From Candidatus Lachnocurva vaginae (GTDB lineage: Bacteria; Bacillota; Clostridia; Lachnospirales; Lachnospiraceae): a stretch of 64,000 nt of DNA. Location: positions 868,001 through 932,000 of the forward strand of contig CP049781.1 in the NCBI GenBank assembly GCA_011082265.1. Reading direction: 5' to 3'. Below, in pieces: positions 7,021-15,721 of the stretch; the stretch's first letter is position 1, and each line of letters begins with the position of its first letter. A program made the translations under genes and the position numbers. The notes under the pieces were generated by a model. It was not told the DNA's origin, made no database searches, and saw only the letters and a program-made list of their open reading frames with translations.

Positions 7021-9105
7021 CTATTTATCCTCTTTTTTCTGTTTTACTTTTTCAACTTCTCTTTCCGTAATTTCGGAAGTTGCAGGATCATATCTTATGA
7101 ATGTGTATGAATATTCTCCGAATCCTCCCGTCATGGATCTTAAAACTGTTCCGTAATCTATAAGCTCTTCATATGGAATCTCAGCTGTAATTTCCTGAAT
7201 ACCATTTTCTGTAGAATTCATTTGAAGGACTCTTCCTCGTCTCTTATTAAGATCTCCCATAACATCGCCTATCATGTCATCAAGTACAAGTACACTAAGA
7301 AGTGCAATAGGTTCGAGGAGTATAGGAGTTGCCTCCATTATCCCCTTTTTAAAGCACATAAGTGATGCTGTATAAAAAGACTGCTCCGATGAATCTACAG
7401 GATGATAAGATCCGTCATACAATTCGCATTTAACACCTAAAACTGGATATCCTGCCAAAGGACCTTCTTTTACTCCTTCTTTTATTCCTTTTTCAACAGC
7501 AGGAAAGAAGTTTTTTGGAACCGCTCCTCCGACTATAGACTCCGTAAATTCATAGCTACTTTCCAAATTACCAGAAGGAGAAAATTTCATCTTTACATGA
7601 CCATACTGACCGTGTCCACCTGATTGCTTTTTATATTTATATTCAACATCAGAGATTCCTTTAATAGTTTCTCTGAATGAAGTCTTAGGTCTTGAAAGCT
7701 CTATTTCAACTTTATATCTGTCCTTTAATTCATAGACTACGGAATCAATGTGCTGTTTTGAAATTCCATAAAGTAAAGTCTGATGAAGTTCACTGTCATT
7801 TTTTACCTCAAGTGTCTTATCTTCTTGCATAATCTTTTGAAGTGCATCTGCAACTTTATCTTCATCATCTTTCTTCTTAGCATGATAAGCCATGCATGTA
7901 TACGGTTTTTTTATAGCAGTTCTTATATAAAGAATCGTCTTTTTCTTTGTTGAAAGTGAATCCGTAGTTTCAATAGAATTAATTTTACTTAAGACTCCTA
8001 TATCTCCTGCATGAAGCTCCTTTACTTCAATAAGCTTCTTACCGAACATTGTGTAAAGCTTTCCAATTTTGAATTCTTTATCCTTATGCTTATTAAAAAG
8101 TAAATCATCAGTTTTTAAAACTCCTGAATTAACTTTGATAAATGAATTCTTACCCATGAAAGGATCTACCATAGTTTTCCAAACATAAGCAGATTTAGGT
8201 AATGAAAAATCATAATCTGCATAGTATACTTCGTTTGAATCTGCATCAATTCCCGTACATTCCCTCTTATCGGGACTTGGAAAATATTTTACAATATCAT
8301 CAAGAAGTGTATAAGTTCCGTGATGAAGATAGTTTGAACCCATAGAAATAGGAATTATAGATCCTTCCAATACATTCACTCTTAATGTAGACCTTATTTC
8401 ATCTTCTGAAAATGTATCACCTGAAAAATATCTGTCCATAAATTCTTCAGACGTTTCTGCTACAGATTCCATTAAAGTATCATTATAAGTTTTTAAATTT
8501 TCTTTAGAATATTCTGGGATTTCTGAAGGCACTGCTTCATTGTTATCAATAAATCTATATGCATTGGAAGATATAACATTTATATATCCTACGAATTTTC
8601 TATCTTCTCTTATAGGAAAATGGAATGGGGCTATAATTTTACCATATCTTTCTGTAAGCTCTTCCACAACGCTCTTAAATGATGCATCATCTATATCCAT
8701 GTGAGTTACATAAAACATTCTCGGTAAATGATACTTTTCACAGATATTCCAAGCCTTAAGTGTTCCTACTTCAACTCCAGATTTTCCTGATACAACAATT
8801 ATTGCCGCATCCGCAGCTGCTACGGCTTCTTCCATCTCTCCCGAAAATCCATAAGCACCCGGTGCATCCAATATATTTATCTTTACATCATTCCATATAA
8901 TAGGCATTAATGATGTATGAATTGAACATTTCTTATCTTTCTCCTGATGTGTAAAATCATTTATTGTATTTCCATTTTCAATTGTCCCCGGCTTTTCTAT
9001 TTCTCCTGATAAAAAAGCCATAGATTCTGACAGAAGTGTTTTTCCAGCTCCTGCGTGGCCTAAAAGAACTACATTTCTTATCTTATCTGTGGTAAAAACA
9101 TTCAT
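7021..9105 (-). CDS. EF-G-like translation GTPase (FusA paralogue)
   Basis: 694 aa with the full elongation factor G layout: G domain, domain II, domain IV (SGGHGQYGHVKMKF) and the C-terminal EF-G fold. The P-loop is GHAGAGKT (16-23) and G3 is DAPG (80-83). Two signatures differ from ordinary EF-G: the RGITI switch-I motif is replaced by KKCSIHTS, and G4 NKxD is THMD (134-137). It is therefore a divergent paralogue rather than the housekeeping fusA, which normally lies beside rpsG/tuf. Its substrate is unknown; a role on stressed or stalled ribosomes is a guess. The start is the ATG at 9105 with GGAGG 7 nt upstream; a start at 9123 would precede that site. It has its own promoter and terminator. 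Confidence 0.9.
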   Translation of the reverse strand: MNVFTTDKIRNVVLLGHAGAGKTLLSESMAFLSGEIEKPGTIENGNTINDFTHQEKDKKCSIHTSLMPIIWNDVKINILDAPGAYGFSGEMEEAVAAADAAIIVVSGKSGVEVGTLKAWNICEKYHLPRMFYVTHMDIDDASFKSVVEELTERYGKIIAPFHFPIREDRKFVGYINVISSNAYRFIDNNEAVPSEIPEYSKENLKTYNDTLMESVAETSEEFMDRYFSGDTFSEDEIRSTLRVNVLEGSIIPISMGSNYLHHGTYTLLDDIVKYFPSPDKRECTGIDADSNEVYYADYDFSLPKSAYVWKTMVDPFMGKNSFIKVNSGVLKTDDLLFNKHKDKEFKIGKLYTMFGKKLIEVKELHAGDIGVLSKINSIETTDSLSTKKKTILYIRTAIKKPYTCMAYHAKKKDDEDKVADALQKIMQEDKTLEVKNDSELHQTLLYGISKQHIDSVVYELKDRYKVEIELSRPKTSFRETIKGISDVEYKYKKQSGGHGQYGHVKMKFSPSGNLESSYEFTESIVGGAVPKNFFPAVEKGIKEGVKEGPLAGYPVLGVKCELYDGSYHPVDSSEQSFYTASLMCFKKGIMEATPILLEPIALLSVLVLDDMIGDVMGDLNKRRGRVLQMNSTENGIQEITAEIPYEELIDYGTVLRSMTGGFGEYSYTFIRYDPATSEITEREVEKVKQKKEDK

Positions 9106-9143
9106 GTAAAGTCCTCCCTTCAATGTTTCAGATTTCTTATTTA

Positions 9144-9172
9144 ATTCTACTAAATAATCTTTCTTCTTACAA
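9144..9172 (-). promoter_or_regulatory. Sigma-A promoter of the EF-G-like gene
   Basis: On the minus strand TTGTAA (9167-9172) and TAGAAT (9144-9149) are separated by 17 nt, about 40 bp upstream of the start. A 6-bp inverted repeat (TTCTTA-TTG-TAAGAA) overlaps the -35 box. Confidence 0.6.
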
Positions 9173-9230
9173 TAAGAATCATTGATATTTATAAACAGCC
9201 CTCATACTAAAAAAATCAATACACAAAATA

Positions 9231-9908
9231 TTATATTCCCACTGATTCTTTGGCAAGCTTATCTGCTCTATCATTTTCCTTCATTTTGCTATGTGCTTTA
9301 ACTTTTCTAAAAGAAATATCCATATTAATCATGGCATTTTTCATAAAATCATAATATTCTTTGGTTTTTTTCTTGTTTCTTTTCCATTCGCCAGTTGCCC
9401 AATTTTCAATTCCTTTATAGTCATAGTATATTATAAGCTTTGTTTCATTAAGTTCTTTTGCTTTTCTTACTGCAGCCATTGATCCTTCTATTTCACCTGC
9501 AACATTTCTCATCATAACTCCTTCTTTATCTGTGAAAGAGCCCTTAAGGATGTATTCTTTATCATGTGAAACCAGAAATCCTCCATAACCGTACATCTTA
9601 GTTTTATCATTAAATGAACCGTCTATAAATGCATATACTTCTCCAAAATCATTTAGTGTATTATCTTCAGATAATGCGTAAGTTTTTTTTTCATGTTGTG
9701 AAGCATTTAAAGAAGGCTTATTTAAAGACACTGAATTAGAAATCGAGCCTTTAATATTTTTTTCTTTTAAATATGTTTTCGCTTCTTCAATAGTCTTAAA
9801 TCCTTTATAATTAGCTCCTTTAAATCCTTTTACTTGCTTTTCACATTCTTCCCATGATAAAAATATTCCTATGTTTCGACCATTTTTTACTGCATAGTAT
9901 TTTTTCAT
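9231..9908 (-). CDS. rnhA: Ribonuclease HI with N-terminal hybrid-binding domain
   Basis: 225 aa. Residues 1-48 form the caulimovirus-type RNA/DNA hybrid binding domain (KYYAVKNGRNIGIF, then SWEECEKQVKGFKGANYKGFKT), and residues 90-222 form the RNase H domain. The catalytic carboxylates are all visible: Asp96 (FIDGS), Glu139 (AGEIEG), Asp163 (YYDYKG) and Asp213 (ENDRAD). The enzyme removes RNA from RNA/DNA hybrids. It is divergent from aroA. Its ribosome site is GGGAG. Its first codons and ribosome site have been duplicated 56 bp upstream, giving a short upstream frame whose stop overlaps this ATG (see 9905-9964). Confidence 0.95.
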   Translation of the reverse strand: MKKYYAVKNGRNIGIFLSWEECEKQVKGFKGANYKGFKTIEEAKTYLKEKNIKGSISNSVSLNKPSLNASQHEKKTYALSEDNTLNDFGEVYAFIDGSFNDKTKMYGYGGFLVSHDKEYILKGSFTDKEGVMMRNVAGEIEGSMAAVRKAKELNETKLIIYYDYKGIENWATGEWKRNKKKTKEYYDFMKNAMINMDISFRKVKAHSKMKENDRADKLAKESVGI

Positions 9909-9995
9909 ATAAATCTCCCGATATTTTTATATTTTACATATATTATGGCATAATATTTTTTCATATAAATCTTCTTTTATTTTTATATTTTACAT
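9892..9995. repeat. Direct duplication of the rnhA 5' end (period 56 bp)
   Basis: The 48-bp block at 9892-9939, covering the first rnhA codons and its ribosome site, recurs at 9948-9995 with few changes. GCATAGTATTTTTTCATA and GCATAATATTTTTTCATA head the two copies. The second copy keeps an ATG and the codons for MKKYYA. Confidence 0.8.
9905..9964 (-). CDS. Possible 19-codon upstream frame created by duplication
   Basis: From the duplicated ATG at 9964 a frame of 19 codons begins MKKYYA like rnhA itself, then diverges (IIYVKYKNIG). It ends in TGA at 9905-9907, which overlaps the true rnhA start as ATGA. The ribosome site is weak (AAGAAG). The arrangement would allow coupled reinitiation at rnhA, or it may be a decaying duplication with no function. 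Confidence 0.3.
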   Translation of the reverse strand: MKKYYAIIYVKYKNIGRFI

Positions 9996-10061
9996 TTTTA
10001 AATATTATAATATAAAATTATTACATTGTTTTTATTAATTAAAATTTTTGTGGAGGAAACT

Positions 10062-11342
10062 ATGGATAGGATTATTTCACCAAAACACACCATCAATGGA
10101 GAAATCAAAATTCCCTCTGATAAATCAATTACACATCGTGCTATTATGCTTTCTTCTATTTCAAAGGATTATGTGACAGTTAAAAATCCGCTTTTATCTG
10201 AAGATACAATTTCAACTATAAATTGTATGAGAAATCTCGGAGTTAATATTGATATTTCAAAGAATGAATTAAAAATAAAAGGCGTAGGCTTACATGGCTT
10301 AAAAAAGCCTCCTCTTCTAAACTCAAATAACAGCGGAACTACGATGAGACTTTTAACGGGAATTTTGTGCGGTCAGAATTTTTCATCTGAAATTACTGGA
10401 GATTCTTCACTTATAAATCGCCCTATGGATAGAATTATTATTCCTCTATCTAAAATGGGTGCATCTATTAGGTCAAAATATGACAACAAAAAAGCTCCGC
10501 TTATCATAGATCCTCCTAATTTTATCGAAAATAAAGAAATATTCGTGACAAAATCCGCTCAAGTAAAGTCTTCAATACTTTTCTTCGGACTTTACTCGCC
10601 TTTTCCGGTATCTGTTAAAGAAAAGTTTAAATCCAGAAATCATACTTATCTTATGCTTAAAAGTATGGGAGCTTCTATAAAAAAAGAAAATGATCTTATT
10701 ACATTAAACCATACAGAAAAATTAAACGGAACTGACATAAATATTCCTTCAGATATATCGTCAGCAAGTTATTTTATAGCTTTATCTCTTCTTCTAAAAA
10801 ATAGCGAAATTCTTATTAAAAATGTAGGAATAAATAAAACCAGAATAGGAATATTAAATGTTCTTAAAAGAATGAATGCAGACATTAAAATTTTAAATAA
10901 AAGAAAATACAACGAAGAAGATGTAGGAGATATATTGGTAAAATCATCTTATTTAAAAAGTACTATAATAAAAGAAAGCGAAATCCCACTTCTAATTGAT
11001 GAAATTCCAGTTTTATCGGTTTTAATGGCTTTATCTGAAGGAAAAAGTAAAATTTTAGGAGCATCAGAGCTTAAATACAAAGAATCGAATAGACTTTCTC
11101 TCATTTATAAGAATTTAAAAAATATGGGAGCAAAAATTAAAATTAATAATGATAACATTGAGATTTTAGGTGTAGAAAGCCTTAAAGGGGCAAAAATTCT
11201 AACAAAATCAGATCATAGAATAGCTATGGCTTTCACTATTGCGGGACTTGTAGCAGATAACGACACAAAAATAAAGAATTCGGAATGCGTAAATATTTCG
11301 TATCCCGAATTCTTTAATACAATAGAAAAATTTGTTTTTTAA
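10062..11342 (+). CDS. aroA: 3-phosphoshikimate 1-carboxyvinyltransferase (EPSP synthase)
   Basis: 426 aa, the usual length. The enzyme joins shikimate-3-phosphate and phosphoenolpyruvate in the pathway to chorismate. Visible family motifs are IPSDKSITHRAIML at the N-terminus, NNSGTTMRLL, KSAQVKSSILF, the catalytic DEIPVLSVLMAL, ELKYKESNRL and DHRIAMAF. The ATG at 10062 has GGAGGAAA 6 nt upstream; an earlier in-frame ATG at 10026 adds 12 residues unlike the family. It is one of three plus-strand genes. It stands alone among other functions, divergent from rnhA, and its stop lies only 3 bp from that of the convergent NADH oxidase gene, with no terminator between. Confidence 0.96.
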   Translation: MDRIISPKHTINGEIKIPSDKSITHRAIMLSSISKDYVTVKNPLLSEDTISTINCMRNLGVNIDISKNELKIKGVGLHGLKKPPLLNSNNSGTTMRLLTGILCGQNFSSEITGDSSLINRPMDRIIIPLSKMGASIRSKYDNKKAPLIIDPPNFIENKEIFVTKSAQVKSSILFFGLYSPFPVSVKEKFKSRNHTYLMLKSMGASIKKENDLITLNHTEKLNGTDINIPSDISSASYFIALSLLLKNSEILIKNVGINKTRIGILNVLKRMNADIKILNKRKYNEEDVGDILVKSSYLKSTIIKESEIPLLIDEIPVLSVLMALSEGKSKILGASELKYKESNRLSLIYKNLKNMGAKIKINNDNIEILGVESLKGAKILTKSDHRIAMAFTIAGLVADNDTKIKNSECVNISYPEFFNTIEKFVF

Positions 11343-11345
11343 AAT

Positions 11346-12683
11346 TTATTTGGCAGTTATCGCAGCCATAGTTACGTAGTTGTACGCTTGATTATAGTGC
11401 GGTAAAAAGAAAAGATCCGTAAGTGCAAGTTTATCAATAGTAACTTTTTCCTGAATAGCAAGACTGAACATGTGTATAAGAAGACTTATATCATATTTAC
11501 TTGCAATTTGTGCACCTTTAATTTCTCTCGTCGATTTGTCATATACTATTCTTATCTTTACTTTTTCATTATTACTTTCCATAAATGCAGGCTTTTGCAA
11601 ATCTTCAAAATCTGTATGAAGAACATCTATTCCTGCTTTCTTTGCAGTGTCTACAGTAAGGCCTGTTGATACCATGCAAAGATCATAAATCTTAATTCCG
11701 TTGGATCCCTGAACACCGTTTGCTTCAATGCATGTCCCGCAGGCATTATGTGCAGCTACAATACCGGATCTTACAGCATTTGAGGCAAGTGCTATATAAT
11801 CTTCTTTATCTACAGCATTGTAATAAATTGTTGTACAATCTCCTACTGCAAATACATCCTTTAGACTTGTTTTTTGATGTTTATCAGTTGCAATAGCTCC
11901 TTTTGAACCTAATTCTAATTTTCCTTCATAAAGAGCTGTATTTGGTTTAAATCCGCAGCATAAGATAACCATATCTACATCATATTTGCCCTTATCGGTT
12001 ACTACTTTACTTACTTTTCCGTCTTTTCCTTCAAACTCTTCAACTTTCTCATTAAGATGAAGTTCGATATTATGCTCCTTAAGATTTTCTTCCATAAGAT
12101 CTGTAAATTCTTTATCATAGTATGAGCTTAAAACTCTGTCTGACTGTTCTATAAGAAGTGTATGAATATTAAGACGTTCAAAAGCTTCTGCAAGTTCAAC
12201 GCCAATATATCCTCCTCCGATTACAGCGACATTATTAATCTTTGTATGTTCAATTTTATTTATAACGTCCTCAGAGTCATGATAAAGCTTAACTTGTTGA
12301 ATATTCTCAAGTTCAACTCCTTTAATATTAGGAATTATAGGTTTTGAGCCTGTTGCAAGAATTAACTTGTCATAAGATTCATCAATCTTCTTACCATTCT
12401 TATCAACTGCATGAACAATTTTATTGTCATAATCAATACTTTCTACAACAGTCTCCATATGAACTGTTGCACCCTTCTTTTCGAAAACATCTTTTGAGCA
12501 ATAAAATAATCCTTCAGGTCCCTTTATCTGTTTTCCAATCCATAAAGCCATTCCACATCCTAGAAATGAAATATTATCTGATTTATCAAATATTACAACT
12601 TCATTATCTTTATAAGTATCCAAAATGGTATTAGCACAAGCTGTGCCCGCATGATTTGCTCCAATTAAAACTATTTTACTCAT
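11346..12683 (-). CDS. nox: NADH oxidase, FAD-dependent (CoA-disulfide reductase family)
   Basis: 445 aa. A pyridine nucleotide-disulfide oxidoreductase with the FAD-binding Rossmann motif at the N-terminus (IVLIGANHAG), a redox-active Cys43 in SFLGCGMALWIG, the NADH-binding GGGYIGVELAEAF and a second FAD motif VFAVGDC. The single Cys with no CxxxxC pair is typical of water-forming NADH oxidases and CoA-disulfide reductases. In anaerobes these remove oxygen and regenerate NAD+. Water-forming Nox is the likelier call, but the two cannot be separated by eye. Its ribosome site is GGGAGA. Upstream are a doubled TTGACA box and a palindrome resembling a Rex operator, suggesting redox control. Confidence 0.88.
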   Translation of the reverse strand: MSKIVLIGANHAGTACANTILDTYKDNEVVIFDKSDNISFLGCGMALWIGKQIKGPEGLFYCSKDVFEKKGATVHMETVVESIDYDNKIVHAVDKNGKKIDESYDKLILATGSKPIIPNIKGVELENIQQVKLYHDSEDVINKIEHTKINNVAVIGGGYIGVELAEAFERLNIHTLLIEQSDRVLSSYYDKEFTDLMEENLKEHNIELHLNEKVEEFEGKDGKVSKVVTDKGKYDVDMVILCCGFKPNTALYEGKLELGSKGAIATDKHQKTSLKDVFAVGDCTTIYYNAVDKEDYIALASNAVRSGIVAAHNACGTCIEANGVQGSNGIKIYDLCMVSTGLTVDTAKKAGIDVLHTDFEDLQKPAFMESNNEKVKIRIVYDKSTREIKGAQIASKYDISLLIHMFSLAIQEKVTIDKLALTDLFFLPHYNQAYNYVTMAAITAK

Positions 12684-12776
12684 TAAATCTCCCTTTCTTT
12701 TATATATTAACCTTTTCCTTAAAAATTATTATATATGTATATTTGTACGCAAAAAATAATATTAAATAATTGCTTT

Positions 12777-12793
12777 TTGTGTAATTTATACAA
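12777..12793. promoter_or_regulatory. Rex-like palindrome in front of nox
   Basis: TTGTGTAA-T-TTATACAA is an 8-1-8 inverted repeat with one mismatch, close to the predicted nox transcription start. Clostridial Rex sites share the TTGT...ACAA ends, but their two halves normally lie one base further apart, so the match is imperfect. Confidence 0.4.
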
Positions 12794-12798
12794 TTAAT

Positions 12799-12838
12799 AT
12801 TTAATATCTTAAAAAAGTAATTGTCAAGTAATTGTCAA
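12799..12838 (-). promoter_or_regulatory. nox promoter with duplicated -35 box
   Basis: The 11-mer TTGACAATTAC occurs twice in tandem on the minus strand (12817-12838), giving two exact TTGACA boxes 11 bp apart. The nearer one pairs with TTAAAT (12799-12804) at 17 nt or TATTAA at 15 nt. The -10 choice is uncertain. Confidence 0.5.
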
Positions 12839-12883
12839 TGTAAAACCATGTATTAAAGAAAATACAGTAAAAAATCACTGGAA

Positions 12884-14263
12884 TTATTTCAAATTACAAA
12901 TTTTCTTCTCTAGGTTTTCAATCTGAACTTTTACAGAAGAAGGAGCAGGACCTCCATATGCATTTCTATTATTAAGTGACGAATCAAGTGAAATAAACTC
13001 ATATAAATCATCTTTAAAAATTTCAGAGAACTTCTTATATTCATCTAATTTCATTTCTTCAAGACGAAGTCCCTTATCTTTTGCATAGTTTACGATTTTA
13101 CCTACTATACCATATGCATCTCTAAAAGCCGTTCCTTTTGTAACAAGATAATCTGCAAGGTCTGTAGCATTTAAAAATCCCTTTCTTGCCGATTTTTTCA
13201 TTCTATCTTTATTTACAGTCATTTCTTTAAGCATCGGTGCTATAATTTTAAGAGAATTATATACAGTATTTATAGAATCAAATAAAGGCTCTTTATCTTC
13301 CTGAAAATCTTTATTATATGTAAGAGGAGTTCCTTTTAAAACCGTAAGAAGTGCCAATAAATCTCCATAAACTCTTCCAGTCTTTCCTCTTACAAGTTCT
13401 GCCATATCTGGATTCTTCTTTTGAGGCATTATGGATGATCCCGTTGAATATGAATCACTTAAAGTGACAAAGCTGAATTCAAGGCTTGAATAAACAATAA
13501 TTTCCTCACAAAGCTTTGAAAGATGTGCCATTATAAGTGAATCAATAAATAAAATCTCGGCAACATAATCTCTATCAGAAACAGAATCCATAGAATTTTC
13601 TGTAGGGGCTGAAAATTCCAGCTCCTTTGCAGTATAGAATCTGTCGATATCATAAGATGTTGTACATAATGCTCCCGCTCCGAGGGGACAAAAGTCCATT
13701 CTATCTTTAGCATCAATAATTCTTTCTATATCTCTATAAAACATTTGCCCATACGACATGATGTGATGAGCAAATGTTGTTATCTGAGCATGCTGAAAAT
13801 GTGTAAATCCCGGCATAACAGTATTTACATTATCTTTTGCAATCTCTATTATATTTTCTTCAAGATTAATCAAAGCGTCTTTTAAAAGATTACATGATTT
13901 TTTAGCATAAAGTCTTAAATCTACAGCACATTGATCATTTCTACTTCTTCCTGTATGAAGTTTCTTTCCTAGATACCCAGTTCTTTTAGTAAGTTCTTCT
14001 TCGATAAATGAATGAATGTCCTCCTTTGACATATCAATCTTTAATTTGCCTGAAGAAATTTCTTCAAAAATGCTTTTTAAATTTTTATCAAGTATTTCAT
14101 ATTCATCATCCGTTAAAACACCAATCTTATTAAGCATCTTAATGTGTGCTAAAGAACCTTTTATATCCTCTTCATATAATACGGAATCAAAATCTATAGA
14201 CTTATTAAATTTCTGAGTAAATTCATCTAAATTATCTTTTAAATGTCCGCTCCACAAGTACAT
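12884..14263 (-). CDS. argH: Argininosuccinate lyase
   Basis: 459 aa, full length. The enzyme cleaves argininosuccinate to arginine and fumarate, the last step of arginine synthesis. Family landmarks are HTGRSRNDQ near residue 108, GFTHFQHAQ and the signature loop GSSIMPQKKNPD. The start overlaps the argG stop by one base (TAATG), with the GGAGGG ribosome site inside argG, so the two are translationally coupled. A weak hairpin (CAGTAA...TCACTG, 12865-12880) past the stop may terminate the operon. Confidence 0.97.
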   Translation of the reverse strand: MYLWSGHLKDNLDEFTQKFNKSIDFDSVLYEEDIKGSLAHIKMLNKIGVLTDDEYEILDKNLKSIFEEISSGKLKIDMSKEDIHSFIEEELTKRTGYLGKKLHTGRSRNDQCAVDLRLYAKKSCNLLKDALINLEENIIEIAKDNVNTVMPGFTHFQHAQITTFAHHIMSYGQMFYRDIERIIDAKDRMDFCPLGAGALCTTSYDIDRFYTAKELEFSAPTENSMDSVSDRDYVAEILFIDSLIMAHLSKLCEEIIVYSSLEFSFVTLSDSYSTGSSIMPQKKNPDMAELVRGKTGRVYGDLLALLTVLKGTPLTYNKDFQEDKEPLFDSINTVYNSLKIIAPMLKEMTVNKDRMKKSARKGFLNATDLADYLVTKGTAFRDAYGIVGKIVNYAKDKGLRLEEMKLDEYKKFSEIFKDDLYEFISLDSSLNNRNAYGGPAPSSVKVQIENLEKKICNLK

Positions 14264-15471
14264 TATTTACCCTCCAATTTTGCCTTTACTACTGTAGAAA
14301 GAGAATAAAGATTTATAAATCCTGATGCATCCTTATGATCATATACATTATCCGCATCGAAGGTTGCAATTTCCTGACTGTATAATGAGTTAGGGCTTGT
14401 AGCTCCTGCAGGTATTATATTTCCTTTGTATAAAATTAATTTTACTTCACCTGTTACATTTTCTTGTGTTTTATCTACAAATGCACTTAATGACTCTCTT
14501 AATGGAGTAAACCATTTGCCATTATATACAAGATCTGCAAATTTTATTCCAATCTGTTCTTTATAATGCATTGTATCACTGTCAAGTGTGAGATTTTCGA
14601 GGATTTTATGGGCTTTATATAAAATTGCTCCGCCCGGATTTTCATAGACACCGCGGCTCTTCATTCCAATAAGACGATTTTCTACGATATCATCTATACC
14701 TATTCCATTTTCTCCGCCTAATTTATTAAGAAGTGAAACGATTTCTGCTCCCTTTAATGTTTTACCATTTACTTTTATAGGAATTCCTTTTTCAAAAGTA
14801 ATTGAAATCTCAGTTTGTTTATCAGGAGCTTTAAAAGGTGATGAACATAATTTTAGAAGATTATCATAATCCGGCATTTCGGACGGATTTTCCAAATCTA
14901 ATCCTTCATGAGAAAGATGCCAAAGATTAAAATCTTCTGAATAAGTTGTTTCTCTATCAAATTTTATAGGTAAATTTAATTTTTCAGCATAATCTATCTC
15001 TTCATCACGAGATTTAATATCCCACAATCTCCAAGGAGCAATAATTTTCATATCAGGTGCGAAATGTTTGATTGTCATTTCAAATCTAATCTGATCATTA
15101 CCTTTTCCTGTAGCACCGTGTGCTACAGCGTCACAACCTTCCTTTTTTGCTATTTCAACAAGTTTTTGAGCTATTATAGGTCTTGCAATGGCAGTACCAA
15201 GTAAATAAGTACCTTCATATTTAGCACCTGCTTTTAAAGTAGGAAAAGCATAATCTTCGATAAATTTATCAACTAAATCGAGCTGAAAGAATTTAGATGC
15301 CCCTGTTTTTATAGCTCTTTCCTTAAGTCCGTCAAGTTCCCCTACTTGTCCTACATTTGCAACAACTACAATAACTTCGCAACCATACTTTTCTTTAAGC
15401 CAAGGAATAATAACCGACGTATCAAGTCCTCCCGAATAAGCTAAAGCGACTTTCTTAATAGTATTATCCAT
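14263..15471 (-). CDS. argG: Argininosuccinate synthase
   Basis: 402 aa, full length. The enzyme condenses citrulline and aspartate with ATP. The N-terminal PP-loop ATP site is AYSGGLDTSV, and GATGKGNDQIRFE is the substrate-binding signature. The ATG at 15471 is preceded by GGAGGACAT. It forms an operon with argH and is expressed from the promoter at 15594-15622 through a short leader with an attenuator-like hairpin. No other arginine genes are in the window, so earlier steps must be encoded elsewhere or citrulline obtained another way. Confidence 0.97.
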   Translation of the reverse strand: MDNTIKKVALAYSGGLDTSVIIPWLKEKYGCEVIVVVANVGQVGELDGLKERAIKTGASKFFQLDLVDKFIEDYAFPTLKAGAKYEGTYLLGTAIARPIIAQKLVEIAKKEGCDAVAHGATGKGNDQIRFEMTIKHFAPDMKIIAPWRLWDIKSRDEEIDYAEKLNLPIKFDRETTYSEDFNLWHLSHEGLDLENPSEMPDYDNLLKLCSSPFKAPDKQTEISITFEKGIPIKVNGKTLKGAEIVSLLNKLGGENGIGIDDIVENRLIGMKSRGVYENPGGAILYKAHKILENLTLDSDTMHYKEQIGIKFADLVYNGKWFTPLRESLSAFVDKTQENVTGEVKLILYKGNIIPAGATSPNSLYSQEIATFDADNVYDHKDASGFINLYSLSTVVKAKLEGK

Positions 15472-15534
15472 ATGTCCTCCAATCTTTTATAAAAAATATA
15501 AGAAAATATAAGAAAATTAATAAAAATTTATAAG

Positions 15535-15574
15535 AAAAGGCGGCACCGTTAATTTTTAAGTAGGTACCACCCTT
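15535..15574 (-). promoter_or_regulatory. Attenuator-like hairpin with T-box-like core before argG
   Basis: On the minus strand AAGGGTGGTACC (15563-15574) pairs with GGTGCCGCCTTTT (15535-15547), using G-U pairs, across a 15-nt loop, followed by CTTATAAATTTTT. The first arm contains AGGGTGGTACC, identical to the core of the T-box element. A second, mutually exclusive pairing is available: GTTAATTTT near the transcript start with AAAATTAAC just before the terminator arm. No stem I or specifier loop fits between the promoter and this hairpin, so it is not a classical T-box riboswitch. Confidence 0.55.
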
Positions 15575-15593
15575 ATTTTATAAAATTAACAGA

Positions 15594-15622
15594 ATACTAT
15601 CATTATAAGTTTTAATTGTCAA
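15594..15622 (-). promoter_or_regulatory. Sigma-A promoter of argGH
   Basis: On the minus strand an exact TTGACA (15617-15622) and TAGTAT (15594-15599) are separated by 17 nt. The predicted start lies just upstream of the leader hairpin, giving a leader of about 115 nt. Confidence 0.75.
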
Positions 15623-15631
15623 TAGTAAATT

Positions 15632-15667
15632 AAAAAATACTGTAAATATTACTAATAATATTTACAG
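15632..15667 (-). terminator. Intrinsic terminator of the chemoreceptor gene
   Basis: A 12-bp perfect stem CTGTAAATATTA / TAATATTTACAG with a 4-nt loop is followed on the minus strand by TATTTTTT. It lies between the chemoreceptor stop and the argG promoter. Confidence 0.85.
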
Positions 15668-15721
15668 CATTTTAAATATTTTCTATAAAAATAAATATTA
15701 ATAAAGCTTTTTATTATTTAA

